A DNA stretch of 43,647 nt. Origin: Ignavibacteria bacterium RIFOXYB12_FULL_35_14. Lineage in GTDB: Bacteria > Bacteroidota > Ignavibacteria > Ignavibacteriales > Ignavibacteriaceae. Both the position numbers and the translations under genes were made by a program. The stretch lies in assembly GCA_001803045.1 (NCBI GenBank), contig MHAR01000010.1:1-43647 (forward strand). Reading direction: 5' to 3'. Below, piece by piece: positions 35,469 to 43,647 of this stretch. The notes beneath the pieces are model-generated. The model saw nothing but the letters and a program-made list of their open reading frames with translations, was not told the DNA's origin and made no database searches. Within the stretch, counting starts at the first letter, position 1. Each line of letters begins with the position of its first letter.

Positions 35469-36011
35469 ATGGCTACCAAAACTTTACAAATTGACTCAAC
35501 TATCCCCGATTTCAATCTTCTTTCGATTGATGGTAAAAAGTATTCTCTTAATTCATTCAAAGATAGGAAAGCATTGATTATCATTTTTAGCTGCAATCAT
35601 TGTCCTTATGTTCAAGTATACGAAAATCGAATTATGGCAATCCAAAAAGATTATGAAGAAAAAGGGGTTGCTGTGGTAGCAATTAATTCTAATGATGCTG
35701 TACAGTATCCTGAGGATTCATTTGAAGAAATGAGGAAGCAGGCAGCTTCGAAGAAATTTAATTTTATTTATCTGAGAGATGAAGATCAGTCTGTTGCTAA
35801 AAGTTTTGATGCCTCACATACTCCGGAGATATTTCTTTTTAATGGAGAGAGAAAATTGGTTTACCACGGAAAAATTGATGACAATTGGCAGGAAGAACAA
35901 AAAGTTAATGCAAAATATTTACGTGCAGCTTTAGATGAAGTGCTATCCGGGAAAGAAATATCGGTTCCTGAAACTTACTCCATTGGCTGCACAATTAAAT
36001 GGAAAAGATGA
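35469..36011 (+). CDS. thioredoxin-fold AhpC/TSA-like redoxin
   Basis: 180 residues from the ATG at 35469; AAAGGATT lies upstream. Longer in-frame starts overlap the divergent carboxypeptidase gene and give an implausible N-terminus. The redoxin domain has FSCNHCPYVQVY with Cys42 and Cys45 as a CxxC-type pair, and ASHTPEIFLF holding the cis-Pro loop. Proteins of this type are annotated as peroxiredoxin-like or thiol-disulfide oxidoreductases. No signal peptide, so it is cytoplasmic. Confidence 0.85.
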   Translation: MATKTLQIDSTIPDFNLLSIDGKKYSLNSFKDRKALIIIFSCNHCPYVQVYENRIMAIQKDYEEKGVAVVAINSNDAVQYPEDSFEEMRKQAASKKFNFIYLRDEDQSVAKSFDASHTPEIFLFNGERKLVYHGKIDDNWQEEQKVNAKYLRAALDEVLSGKEISVPETYSIGCTIKWKR

Positions 36012-36019
36012 TTGTTGGG

Positions 36020-36186
36020 ACAAATCTCAAAAAACAAATCACAAATCTCAAATAAATTCCAATAAAAAATTATCAAACGGATTGTCTTAACTACGCTTTT
36101 TGTTAATAAGAATTTTTGCTAAGATAATTTGAGTAATTGATGTTTGAGATTTATTTGTTATTTGGTATTTGTTAATTGGAATTTTT
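36020..36186. repeat. imperfect inverted-repeat intergenic element
   Basis: Left arm from about 36020 (CAAATCTCAAAAAACAAATC) and right arm to about 36186 (TTTGTTAATTGGAATTTTT), complementary over most of about 45 bases. Simple CAAAT-rich repeats of this kind recur between genes in Bacteroidetes/Chlorobi. The right arm overlaps the stop of the beta-barrel gene. Confidence 0.5.
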
Positions 36187-36832
36187 AGTACATCATACCG
36201 ATATTTATAGTAAGGAAAACTCCGCCCAATTCCTTTTTATATTTTCCATATAAGCTTTCTACGCCGTCGTCAAAAAATCTGATTACATAATAGCGAATAT
36301 TCAAACCGACTAAACTTGAGTTATCCAATCCGAAATTTCCTCCGAACCCAATATAGCCGCCCATTGCAAATTTGGATTGAGCTTTTCCGAATGCATTAAA
36401 AAATTCTCTGTCATACGGAGTCGTCACAACCATCGTAGGACCGACGCCCAAATTAAAATAAGGACGAAGATTATCTGAAAGAACATTCTCAAATAATCTG
36501 TATTGCAAACCGACATTTATAGGAAGGAGAAATATCCTGTTCTTTTTACCGTAAGTAAATGGCTGATAAGTAAAAGGATCTATGTAATCAATCTCCTGTT
36601 CATCTTTTGCTTCGGATATTGATAAATCCGTGAAAACAGTAATCTTTTGACTCAATTGTCTTCTGTAGAAAAATCCCATGCCAATTCCACCTTCGCTGAA
36701 CATTATATCCATCCCCAATGAATTATCAGGAAAAATTTTTTGCGGTTCGTCTTCAGCAAGTTCGCCGATTTCCTGTGCATTCAAGCTAAGCGGTGGAATT
36801 ATAAGGAACAGAGTTAAAAATAGTTTTTTCAT
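36185..36832 (-). CDS. outer-membrane beta-barrel protein
   Basis: 215 residues: signal peptide ending at about residue 19 (LSLNAQ), then alternating hydrophobic strands with turns, closing with LGGVFLTINIGMMY, a typical aromatic-ended terminal strand. GFFYRRQLSQKITVFTDLSI and VGLQYRLFENVL fit an eight- to ten-strand barrel of the OMP_b-brl type. No catalytic residue. Function unknown; probably structural or a small porin. Confidence 0.75.
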   Translation of the reverse strand: MKKLFLTLFLIIPPLSLNAQEIGELAEDEPQKIFPDNSLGMDIMFSEGGIGMGFFYRRQLSQKITVFTDLSISEAKDEQEIDYIDPFTYQPFTYGKKNRIFLLPINVGLQYRLFENVLSDNLRPYFNLGVGPTMVVTTPYDREFFNAFGKAQSKFAMGGYIGFGGNFGLDNSSLVGLNIRYYVIRFFDDGVESLYGKYKKELGGVFLTINIGMMY

Positions 36833-36932
36833 AATGCTTATATTTTTATCAGTAAAGTTAGTTATCCATGAATAAATATCAAGATAATTTTTTGTGAACG
36901 AGGGAATTGTTCCATAACCAAATTAAGCAATA

Positions 36933-37012
36933 GGACACGGATTTAACGGATTCAACAGATCTAAATGGATTTAATCCGTGAAAATCAGTTCGATCTGTTC
37001 CATCCGTGTGCC
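36933..37012. repeat. palindromic intergenic repeat
   Basis: GGACACGGATTTAACGGATT at the left end faces the reverse complement of CATCCGTGTGCC at the right end, with a second CACGGATTAAATCC unit between. Multiple CACGGAT/ATCCGTG units in opposite orientation match a type of repeat common between genes in this group. It ends about 50 bases before the AddB-like start. Confidence 0.6.
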
Positions 37013-37060
37013 ATTTGTATTGGGATTAATTTTTAGTTGAATAAAAGATTATTTTAGCAC

Positions 37061-40000
37061 ATGATTTTAACAAAGAATTCCAGAACCTCCGTTGACATTG
37101 ATCTCGAAGTCAATCAAAAAATAAATGCAGGTAAGCTTAATGAGCTTCTGCTTATCGTGCCGACAAATCGGAAAAGTCGTTATCTTAAAAAAGAACTAAT
37201 CTCACTCTCTCCAGGAAAATCTACCGGTAAAATATTTTTGGAAACCATCGGCACATTTTCAACTAAATTGCTCCTCGATCACTCCGATGCTTCGAGCAAA
37301 ATAATAAGCGATGCCGCATCTTCGGTTTTGATTAAACAGAGCTTTCAAGATGTTAAACTGAAATATTTTTCTTACTACAAAAAAGATGTCCCCACCGGAA
37401 CTCTGGATAGAATTAAGAATGTGGTCTCGGAGTATAAAAAGCATGGGATTACTCCAAAGCTTTTGCTGGAAGAATCAAAATCGCTTGAAGGTTCCGAGAA
37501 ATTAAAAGCCGAAGACATTGCCGTAATTTATGAGCAGTACCAAAATAAGTGCGATGAATTGGGGCTTAACGAAATTGGAGATATTTATTTAAAGTTGCTT
37601 GAGAAAAATCAAAATGAATTTGAAAAGAAATTCAGAACGTTATTTCCTGAAGTTGATTTGGTTGTCATCAATGGATTTGATGAATTCACTTCCCCCGAAA
37701 TAGAGATTATCACCCGTTCCGCTAATGTGATGAATCTCGAGCTTTTCATTTATTTCGATTATTACAATTATAATCACTCAATCTTTTCGCATCTCGATAA
37801 GTGTTACAATAAATTCTCTGCAAAAGGATTCAAAGAAATTGAGGATAAGTCACAAGTTGTTTACAATGAATTCCAGAACACAGTCCGGGGCAGACTTTTT
37901 AAGCCGAAAACAAAAGATAAAGTAAAGCGGTTTGAAAAAGATTTGATATGGTTGAAAGCAGGCAATAGAGTTGAAGAAATAGAATTGATTGCAAAGGAAG
38001 CTAAAAAGCTTATTCTAAATCATAATGTTGAGCCGGATAAAATTTGTCTAGCATTTAATCTCATACAAAATTATTCTCCGGTAATACGAGACGTATTTAC
38101 AAATTTCGGAATTCCATTTAATCTCACTGACAGGTATTCTCTAAGCACTTCGCCAATTGTAATTGCGCTGATCAATTTTTTAGAAATACTTGAGAATGAT
38201 TTTTACTACAAAAACATTTTCAGATCGTTAAGCTTGAACTATCTGAAGATTGCACAGATAGATTTATCAAATCTTCTCAAAGCATCGGTTAATCTTAAAA
38301 TCGTTTCCGGCTATAAAAACTGGGTTGATAAACTTAACGATGCATTGCATCAGCCGACAGTTTATGAAGATAATGAGCGGGGAATAACAGATCGTGAGAG
38401 AGAAGTCTACACCAAAGCTTTAAGTGACATTAAAAAAATATTTGAGCTGCTTAAACCTTTCACCAAGCTGCTAACCATTTCTGAGTTCAAAGAAGCTTTT
38501 TACAATTTGATTTTTTCATTCGAAATTCCAGCGCTTCTAGTTAACAGTAAAGATGATACAACCGAAAAAAATATTAAAGCATTTGAAGAATTTTTATCAA
38601 CAATTAATGAACTGCTTGATTTGTTCCGGCTTGAATATAAAGATGATGAAAAATTCCCGATTAAATTTTACTTGAATAATATTCGAACCGCCGTTTCATC
38701 CTCTCGTTATAATATTAAGGAAAAACCCGGATACGGAGTTCAAATAACAACTATAAACGAAATACGCGGATTGAAATTTGATTATCTCTTCATTTCGGGT
38801 TTATGCGATGGCGATTTTCCGACGCGCTACGTTCCCGAGATTTTCTTTTCCGGTTCTTATGTTAAAAATGAAAAGAATCATCAAACTGAGGAGCGTTATC
38901 ATTTCTATCAATCCCTTTGCTCATGGAACAAACGCTTGTACTTAACTCATCCGGTAAAAGAAGAGCGAAGGGAATTGGTCACTTCCAATTTTCTTGATGA
39001 ATTTTTATCGCTTTTTTCTGTGACTGAAAAATCAAGCTTGAATTACGAGGATAACCTCTACAGCAAAGAAGAATTATTGAAGTATATCGGAAAAGTTAGA
39101 ATTGAGAACATCGAGGAAGATGAGGCATTTAAAAACTTAAATATTGATTTCAAGACGATTAAACACGCTGCTGAAATTGATAAGCTGAGAACTGAAAATC
39201 CTTTTGGCGAATCGGAATACACGGGATTTGTTTCTAAAAAGCTTTTACCAAACAGCAAAGAGAAGTTGGAAGCGCTTAAAAGCAAAGAGTATTCAATCTC
39301 GCAGCTTGAAACTTATGCTGCTTGTCCTTACAAATATTTTGCTGAAAGAATACTGAACCTCGAACCGATTGAGGAACCATCGGAAGAGATTGAAGCTTTG
39401 GAGATGGGAAGCTTATTGCATTCAATTCTTTATGAGTTTTACACTGAACTGAAAAGGAAAAAGATTATACTGCACGAAGCGAGCGATAAGCAATTCCAAG
39501 AAGCGGAGGACTTAATATTTAAAATTGCAGAAGCAAAAATTGAAGCGGCGAATTTTAATGCCGCATTATCATTTTTTGAGATTGAAAAAATCCTTGGCAT
39601 AAACGGAAAGCGGAAGAACTCAATCCTTTATAAGTTTTTAGAAGAGGAAAGAAATAATGATGAAGGTTATGTCCCTGAATATTTTGAGCTAAGCTTTGGT
39701 AAGATTAGTCAGAGCGGGGAAGAGTTCAAAATAGGAGAGACAAAATTCCGCGGTAAGATTGACAGAGTTGACGTTGACCACTCCGAAAAAAGATTTAGAG
39801 TTGTTGACTACAAGCTTGGAGGTAAAAAACCATCTACAGAAGATTTGTATAAAGGGTTGTCACTCCAATTACCGCTTTACATGTATGCCGCAAAGAAATT
39901 AATCCAGGCGCAGTTAAAAAAAGATTATGAACCAGCCGGATCTGAAATTTATTCTTTGAAATATCAGGAAGAAAAATTTGGCCGCCAGTCAATTAAGCTA

Positions 40001-40198
40001 AGCAGGAAAAAAACTACTCCCGAGGAAGATATAGAATTAAATGAACAGCTAATTAAAATTTGTCTTAAGGCAGTGGAAAAATATATTGCAGCAATTCAGG
40101 AAGGGAAGTTTCACTTATCAATGCTCGAAGATAGAGAAACTAAAGTCTGCCAATACTGCAACTTTAGAGCGATTTGCAGGATACAGGAAGCGAGCTGA
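37061..40198 (+). CDS. AddB-like ATP-dependent nuclease subunit (PD-(D/E)XK)
   Basis: 1045 residues. The N-terminal half is UvrD/Rep-like without a normal Walker A (LLIVPTNRKSRYLKKEL at 27), as is seen in AddB. The C-terminal nuclease domain has MGSLLHSILYEFY, FRGKIDRVDV and VVDYKLGG (Asp916, Lys918). Four cysteines, Cys755 in YAACPYKYF and Cys1030, Cys1033 and Cys1039 in VCQYCNFRAIC, form the AddB iron-sulfur clamp. AddB with AddA processes broken DNA ends for recombination. No addA follows in the window; instead there is a fic gene and then a second copy of the addB 3' end. Confidence 0.88.
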   Translation: MILTKNSRTSVDIDLEVNQKINAGKLNELLLIVPTNRKSRYLKKELISLSPGKSTGKIFLETIGTFSTKLLLDHSDASSKIISDAASSVLIKQSFQDVKLKYFSYYKKDVPTGTLDRIKNVVSEYKKHGITPKLLLEESKSLEGSEKLKAEDIAVIYEQYQNKCDELGLNEIGDIYLKLLEKNQNEFEKKFRTLFPEVDLVVINGFDEFTSPEIEIITRSANVMNLELFIYFDYYNYNHSIFSHLDKCYNKFSAKGFKEIEDKSQVVYNEFQNTVRGRLFKPKTKDKVKRFEKDLIWLKAGNRVEEIELIAKEAKKLILNHNVEPDKICLAFNLIQNYSPVIRDVFTNFGIPFNLTDRYSLSTSPIVIALINFLEILENDFYYKNIFRSLSLNYLKIAQIDLSNLLKASVNLKIVSGYKNWVDKLNDALHQPTVYEDNERGITDREREVYTKALSDIKKIFELLKPFTKLLTISEFKEAFYNLIFSFEIPALLVNSKDDTTEKNIKAFEEFLSTINELLDLFRLEYKDDEKFPIKFYLNNIRTAVSSSRYNIKEKPGYGVQITTINEIRGLKFDYLFISGLCDGDFPTRYVPEIFFSGSYVKNEKNHQTEERYHFYQSLCSWNKRLYLTHPVKEERRELVTSNFLDEFLSLFSVTEKSSLNYEDNLYSKEELLKYIGKVRIENIEEDEAFKNLNIDFKTIKHAAEIDKLRTENPFGESEYTGFVSKKLLPNSKEKLEALKSKEYSISQLETYAACPYKYFAERILNLEPIEEPSEEIEALEMGSLLHSILYEFYTELKRKKIILHEASDKQFQEAEDLIFKIAEAKIEAANFNAALSFFEIEKILGINGKRKNSILYKFLEEERNNDEGYVPEYFELSFGKISQSGEEFKIGETKFRGKIDRVDVDHSEKRFRVVDYKLGGKKPSTEDLYKGLSLQLPLYMYAAKKLIQAQLKKDYEPAGSEIYSLKYQEEKFGRQSIKLSRKKTTPEEDIELNEQLIKICLKAVEKYIAAIQEGKFHLSMLEDRETKVCQYCNFRAICRIQEAS

Positions 40199-40268
40199 GA
40201 TGTATAATGCATAAGGAGCAAGCGGTGTAAATTAAAAGCAATCACCACGGCTGAGATAAGGATTCGTT

Positions 40269-41354
40269 CTATTGTTTTTTGAGTATTTCCATCAGTTGAG
40301 TGTTTAAGTATAATTTTTCTTTGCCAACTATCACGCTTTTCAGAAATCCTTTTTGCTCCAAACTTTTTAAATAATATCCGGCAGTTTTTATGTTACCCAA
40401 TCCGGCGTTTTCAATGAAATTTCTTTTTGTGTAAGGCAACCTAAACAGTATTTCTAATAAATCTTTTGAGTAAACTCTTGGTAGTTTCTTTTGAATTTTC
40501 TCTCCCATGGATTTCATGAGTTTCTCTATTCTCTCAATTCTGTGTCTTCCGTTTTTGGAGGAGACTTCTATCATGTCAAGAATGTAAAGTATCCAACTCT
40601 CCCAATCATTGCTCTCTGTTACATTTCGTAAGTTAATGTAATAAGCACTTTTGTTTTTTAGAATGTAGTTGCTCAGATACAATGCCGGTAAATCCATCAG
40701 CCCACATAATTTTAAGTATAGCAGAAGAATGATCCTGCCGGTTCTTCCATTTCCGTCATAAAATGGATGGATGGCCTCAAACTGATAATGAATTAAAGCT
40801 AATTTAATTAATGGATCAATGTCGTCATCAAGATTAATGAAACCCCCTAATGCTTTTAGTTTTTCTCTTATGATTTCTTCTCCTTCGGGCGGAGTATAAA
40901 TTACTTGGCCGGTAGCAGGGTTTTTCAATTGAGTCCCAGGCAAATTTCTAATTCCCGACTGATTTTCTTTAATAATTCGCATTATAGAGATAAAAAGATT
41001 GGTTGTTAGAATTGGTTTCTTTTTAATTTGTTCAACACCAAACCATAATGCGTCCTTATAGTGAATTACTTCTTTTGTTGCAGTGTTTTCGATTTTTTTA
41101 TCAGCAACAGTTGCTTGGAAAAGAGCATCCTGCGTAGTTATGATATTTTCAATCGCCGAACTAGCCTGAGCTTCTTGTAAATTTATTGTGTCAATAAAAA
41201 GTAATGGATTGGGCAAATTCGTTATTGCACCTTTTAATTCTGAGAGTGCTCGGCTTGCAGAAATAGCTTTTTTAAGAATAACTCTTGTCTCGATGTTTGT
41301 TTTCGGAGGTAAATCAGGTAAATCGTTAAATGGTTTTAGCGGATTATATTTCAT
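40269..41354 (-). CDS. Fic-domain protein, class II, with winged-helix C-terminus
   Basis: 361 residues. The Fic active site HPFYDGNGRTGR (196-207) is complete. The inhibitory helix motif SSAIEN (65-70, pattern [ST]xxxE[GN]) lies N-terminal, defining class II, so the enzyme should be held in check until the helix moves. The N-terminal Fic_N-type domain and a C-terminal winged helix (about 290-361) match the Shewanella Fic architecture. Such proteins move AMP onto target hydroxyl groups. No antitoxin gene is adjacent. A 19-bp repeat occurs twice upstream, once on the promoter. Confidence 0.92.
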   Translation of the reverse strand: MKYNPLKPFNDLPDLPPKTNIETRVILKKAISASRALSELKGAITNLPNPLLFIDTINLQEAQASSAIENIITTQDALFQATVADKKIENTATKEVIHYKDALWFGVEQIKKKPILTTNLFISIMRIIKENQSGIRNLPGTQLKNPATGQVIYTPPEGEEIIREKLKALGGFINLDDDIDPLIKLALIHYQFEAIHPFYDGNGRTGRIILLLYLKLCGLMDLPALYLSNYILKNKSAYYINLRNVTESNDWESWILYILDMIEVSSKNGRHRIERIEKLMKSMGEKIQKKLPRVYSKDLLEILFRLPYTKRNFIENAGLGNIKTAGYYLKSLEQKGFLKSVIVGKEKLYLNTQLMEILKKQ

Positions 41355-41369
41355 TTTATATGCTTTTTA

Positions 41370-41418
41370 AACGCGGGCAAATTTTACACTCATTTATCTA
41401 ACGAGGGCAAATATAACA
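41370..41418. promoter_or_regulatory. tandem 19-bp repeat, possible operator of fic
   Basis: AACGCGGGCAAATTTTACA (41370-41388) and AACGAGGGCAAATATAACA (41400-41418): 16 of 19 identical, spaced exactly 30 bases. The second overlaps the putative fic -7 box. Confidence 0.5.
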
Positions 41419-41437
41419 ATAAATTGCCTTTGTCAAA
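41408..41437 (-). promoter_or_regulatory. possible promoter of fic
   Basis: Minus strand TTTG (41437-41434), 18 bases, TATATTTG (41415-41408): one base shorter spacing than the usual 19-21. Confidence 0.4.
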
Positions 41438-41567
41438 ATATTGAGAGTAAAATTAGCCCCGGTTTCAAACAATGTCACGCCAAACCAAGCTTAAATCTGG
41501 ACCTACTAGATGATGTTGGTGTTGTTGTCGAATAAATTAATATCTGGCTCGAATCATTTAAAAATAT

Positions 41568-41672
41568 GCAGCGGCAATTCAGGAAGGGAAGTTTCATATA
41601 TCAATGCTTGAGGATAGAGAAGCTAAAGTTTGTCAGTACTGTAACTTTAGAGCGATTTGCAGGATACAATAG
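41568..41672 (+). pseudogene. detached copy of the AddB-like gene 3' end
   Basis: 34 codons homologous to the last part of the AddB-like gene (40091 onward), including the VCQYCNFRAICRIQ cluster segment, then TAG. Over the first 95 aligned bases 86 match. Of ten changed codons in 32, eight are synonymous and two conservative (Leu/Ile, Thr/Ala), so both copies diverged while coding. It has no start and is a remnant. Confidence 0.85.
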
Positions 41673-41920
41673 GCGGTGCGAGGGAAGTTAATTATAATCT
41701 AAATTAAGGTACATAATGTGTGCGCAAACTACGTACCTCCGAACACTTTTTCTTTCAATTGAGTATGTGGCGGTGAACGAACTCTATTTGTTGTGCCAAA
41801 CGGGCTTCAGCTTTGCCTTACCAAATGATGTGAGTATCATAGTTGGTGCTGTTATGTGTTCGTGGCCGCCACAAATAATCTAAAAGGATTTTGTTCATCA
41901 GAGACTGCAGTTATTACGGG

Positions 41921-43291
41921 TTACATTTCCACCGTTTTATTGTCCCTAATCACAATGGGGAAGAATTGTTCGCCCAGTTTCAGCTGATAATTACCAATAG
42001 GTAATGCAATTTTTTTGGGTTTATTGCCCGATGTGTGAAATTTTTGTTTTTCCTCACTACGAATTTCCCACCTGCCCTCAGAAACAATGCTGAGTATACC
42101 TGCTTTTATTCTTGTTTCCTTTCCTTTTTCTATCGGAACATCATGAACGGTAATTGTATTGAGTCTGAAATAGTATATGCCGGGTGCCAGGGCATGATAA
42201 GCCTGCTTATTGGCACTGCTTCGATTGGTGATGAATTTATCTTCCGTTGTCCTCACGTCGATGCTCCATTCTACGTCCGCAGGAAAATTTGTATTCAATC
42301 TACCGAGAACTCCTTTCATATCCTCAACAGGAGTGATGACCCACTTTTCATCTGACTCTTTTTTTAAGAGGTTTGTGTTCCTAATTTCATTTCCCGCAAC
42401 TTCATATTCTGTATTATTTTCAATGCCTGTAGCCAAAATGTTTTGTGTGTAATACCTACCATAAGCAGATACCATCTCACAAGTTTCATAATATTTCTTC
42501 ATAGCAGATTTTACCATATCTATAAAAGCATCAAGCAGGATAGTTTGCATACCAAAATCAAGCCCGTCCAAAACCATTTCTTTAGCAGCATGGTCAAGTG
42601 AATTAATAAAATCTAAAAAATTAAGAGTGTTTATAACCCAATCCACTTTAGGCGCATCTTCAAAGCCTAAAAAACAAAAAGTAGTGGCTCCGCCTGCTCC
42701 CTGAAAAAATGCAACAACCGGGTTCAGGTAAGCCGTCATCGTTATATTCTTAGCCTCACCACCAATTTCAAATTTTCCGGAGAAATGACAGGGGTTCGGA
42801 TCGGATAAATCCGGGCTACGTGGCTTTATCCTGATTTTTATAGCATTGAATTTTATGAGGTCCACTTCCAGCCTGATCTTAACAGTCCCATTTACATTAA
42901 CTTCAACTATTGGGTTTTTGAATTTTAGTTTGAATTCACCTGCGCTTACTTTTAATCCCAGGCAATTATTGACCATATATTTATGACCCGATAGCAGTGT
43001 AAACATATATTCATTCCCGATCATCTTATCAGTTGCTTCTTTCATAATTTCTACCCCGTTAGCCATCCCAGTTAGTTGCATCGTATTCGCAGATTGTATT
43101 TCTCCAAATTGAAACATTTTTTGGGTAAATCTGCCTGTAAATAAGGGATCGATCTCATTGTTGACATTCTCAGTGTCACTAGATATGATCCCCCGAAATT
43201 TAATTCTGGAAGTTCGTATTTCCCCAACCTCTTGACCAATACTTTCAACAAACAACGTGCAAGTAAAAAGAAGAAGAAAAATCTTTTTCAT
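41921..43291 (-). CDS. secreted protein of unknown function
   Basis: 456 residues with a signal peptide (MKKIFLLLFTCTLFVESIGQ). No family recognised. The N-terminal third is beta-rich; residues about 205-280 are helical (NTLNFLDFINSLDHAAKEMV). The last 100 residues contain a short repeat-like beta domain with LPIGNYQLKLGEQFFPI, which resembles PEGA-type surface domains; that is by eye. The composition seems less AT-rich than its neighbours, and it lies beyond the disrupted addB/fic junction, so it may be acquired. Expected location is periplasm or cell surface. Confidence 0.65.
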   Translation of the reverse strand: MKKIFLLLFTCTLFVESIGQEVGEIRTSRIKFRGIISSDTENVNNEIDPLFTGRFTQKMFQFGEIQSANTMQLTGMANGVEIMKEATDKMIGNEYMFTLLSGHKYMVNNCLGLKVSAGEFKLKFKNPIVEVNVNGTVKIRLEVDLIKFNAIKIRIKPRSPDLSDPNPCHFSGKFEIGGEAKNITMTAYLNPVVAFFQGAGGATTFCFLGFEDAPKVDWVINTLNFLDFINSLDHAAKEMVLDGLDFGMQTILLDAFIDMVKSAMKKYYETCEMVSAYGRYYTQNILATGIENNTEYEVAGNEIRNTNLLKKESDEKWVITPVEDMKGVLGRLNTNFPADVEWSIDVRTTEDKFITNRSSANKQAYHALAPGIYYFRLNTITVHDVPIEKGKETRIKAGILSIVSEGRWEIRSEEKQKFHTSGNKPKKIALPIGNYQLKLGEQFFPIVIRDNKTVEM

Positions 43292-43647
43292 AATATTGTT
43301 ATTTTAAATAAAGAACCAAAAAAAAGAATTTTCGAAACTAATGGTTGTCGAAATACAGGTGGTACACAACTGGTGTAATTACGCTCATGTGCGTATATCA
43401 TACCTAAATTGGGTGAATACATGCTGCGATTTATTAGTAAAAAATTCATTTATTCTCTTTCGTCATCATTGCCCTATCGAGTGGGTTTACAAAATTTACA
43501 ATGGCATTTCTAAAAATCACCACCTTCGGTACGTTACTCACATTAAAATCATTTAATCGGCCGGAAGTTATAGTATTCAAATGTCAGTAATCAACTCGCT
43601 TAGAACTTATACTTTCAAATTTGGAAAGTCAAACAGAATCTGTGAGA
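43292..43647. other. terminal stretch with no recognised gene
   Basis: The 356 bases at the window end contain one 71-codon ORF (43341-43556, plus) with no ribosome site and no recognisable product. I do not call it. A gene may begin beyond the window edge. Confidence 0.4.

Larger units (their letters stand above)
41355..41920. other. gene-free stretch holding fic promoter, addB tail copy and hairpins
   Basis: 566 bases. It contains the fic promoter and repeats (41370-41437), the addB 3'-end fragment (41568-41672), an imperfect 30-base palindrome starting GGTACATAATG at 41707-41736, and two loosely similar blocks beginning near GCCAAAC (about 41480 and 41791). No intact ORF is seen. Confidence 0.6.

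Noticed and set aside
41780-41870. Integron attC-like site
   Set aside because: There is a GTTATGT and some opposed CCAAAC/GTTGG bases, but the arms do not pair well, the core does not fit GTTRRRY, and no integrase is seen.
43341-43556. 71-codon ORF near the window end
   Set aside because: No ribosome site and no similarity that I recognise.
1-43647. CRISPR array, prophage or complete insertion sequence
   Set aside because: No regularly spaced direct repeats, no phage structural genes and no transposase or integrase ORF were seen on either strand.

Overview
This AT-rich window carries about 39 protein genes, one tRNA and a cobalamin riboswitch. The gene set points to the Bacteroidetes/Chlorobi group, most likely an Ignavibacteria-type chromosome. 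Evidence: a one-piece type-B succinate dehydrogenase membrane subunit, an OmpA protein with thrombospondin type-3 calcium repeats, many short-signal lipoproteins, and several putative promoters of the Bacteroidetes form TTTG-N19-TAnnTTTG (before the tRNA, the LOG gene and the btuB riboswitch). The taxonomic call is inference from content, not from a marker tree.

Layout. 1-6.8 kb: an NlpC/P60 hydrolase, two tandem paralogous lipoproteins, two tandem paralogous TPR proteins and an orphan family-5 substrate-binding lipoprotein. 6.8-10.2 kb (minus): a two-gene unit of a conserved 177-aa unknown and a 956-aa SNF2-like protein whose ATPase motifs are degenerate. 10.7-17.3 kb: OmpA/TSP3 porin, glycosyltransferase plus CDF metal exporter, DUF2892 membrane protein, isochorismatase-like hydrolase, and a divergent C39-like peptidase / Ddl-like ATP-grasp pair. 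17.4-20.7 kb (minus): a DUF6580 membrane protein and a BtuB-like TonB receptor behind a cobalamin riboswitch. 20.9-25.5 kb (plus): sdhC-sdhA-[YhcG/DUF1016 nuclease]-sdhB, with the nuclease gene sitting between the two catalytic subunits. 25.5-28.9 kb: small lipoprotein, unknown 444-aa protein, obg, tRNA-Met(CAT), secG. 28.9-36.8 kb: PBP4-type carboxypeptidase, LOG-family protein, rpsU with a zinc-ribbon protein, an ECF sigma / anti-sigma / UspA operon, M14 carboxypeptidase, a thioredoxin-fold protein and a beta-barrel protein. 37-41.7 kb: an AddB-like nuclease-helicase whose 3' end is duplicated beyond a fic gene. 41.9-43.3 kb: a secreted protein of unknown function.

The strongest unexplained signals are: (1) the SNF2-like protein with a mutated Walker A, motif V and motif VI, paired with the 177-aa protein; (2) a roughly 100-bp hairpin repeat inserted in a peripheral loop of the cobalamin riboswitch, with a legible terminator/antiterminator switch downstream; (3) a fic gene between two diverged copies of the addB 3' end, with a tandem 19-bp repeat at its promoter; (4) a nuclease gene within the sdh operon that contains three in-frame copies of a 26-bp palindrome, one with compensatory base changes. 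No CRISPR array, complete insertion sequence, integrase or prophage gene was seen.
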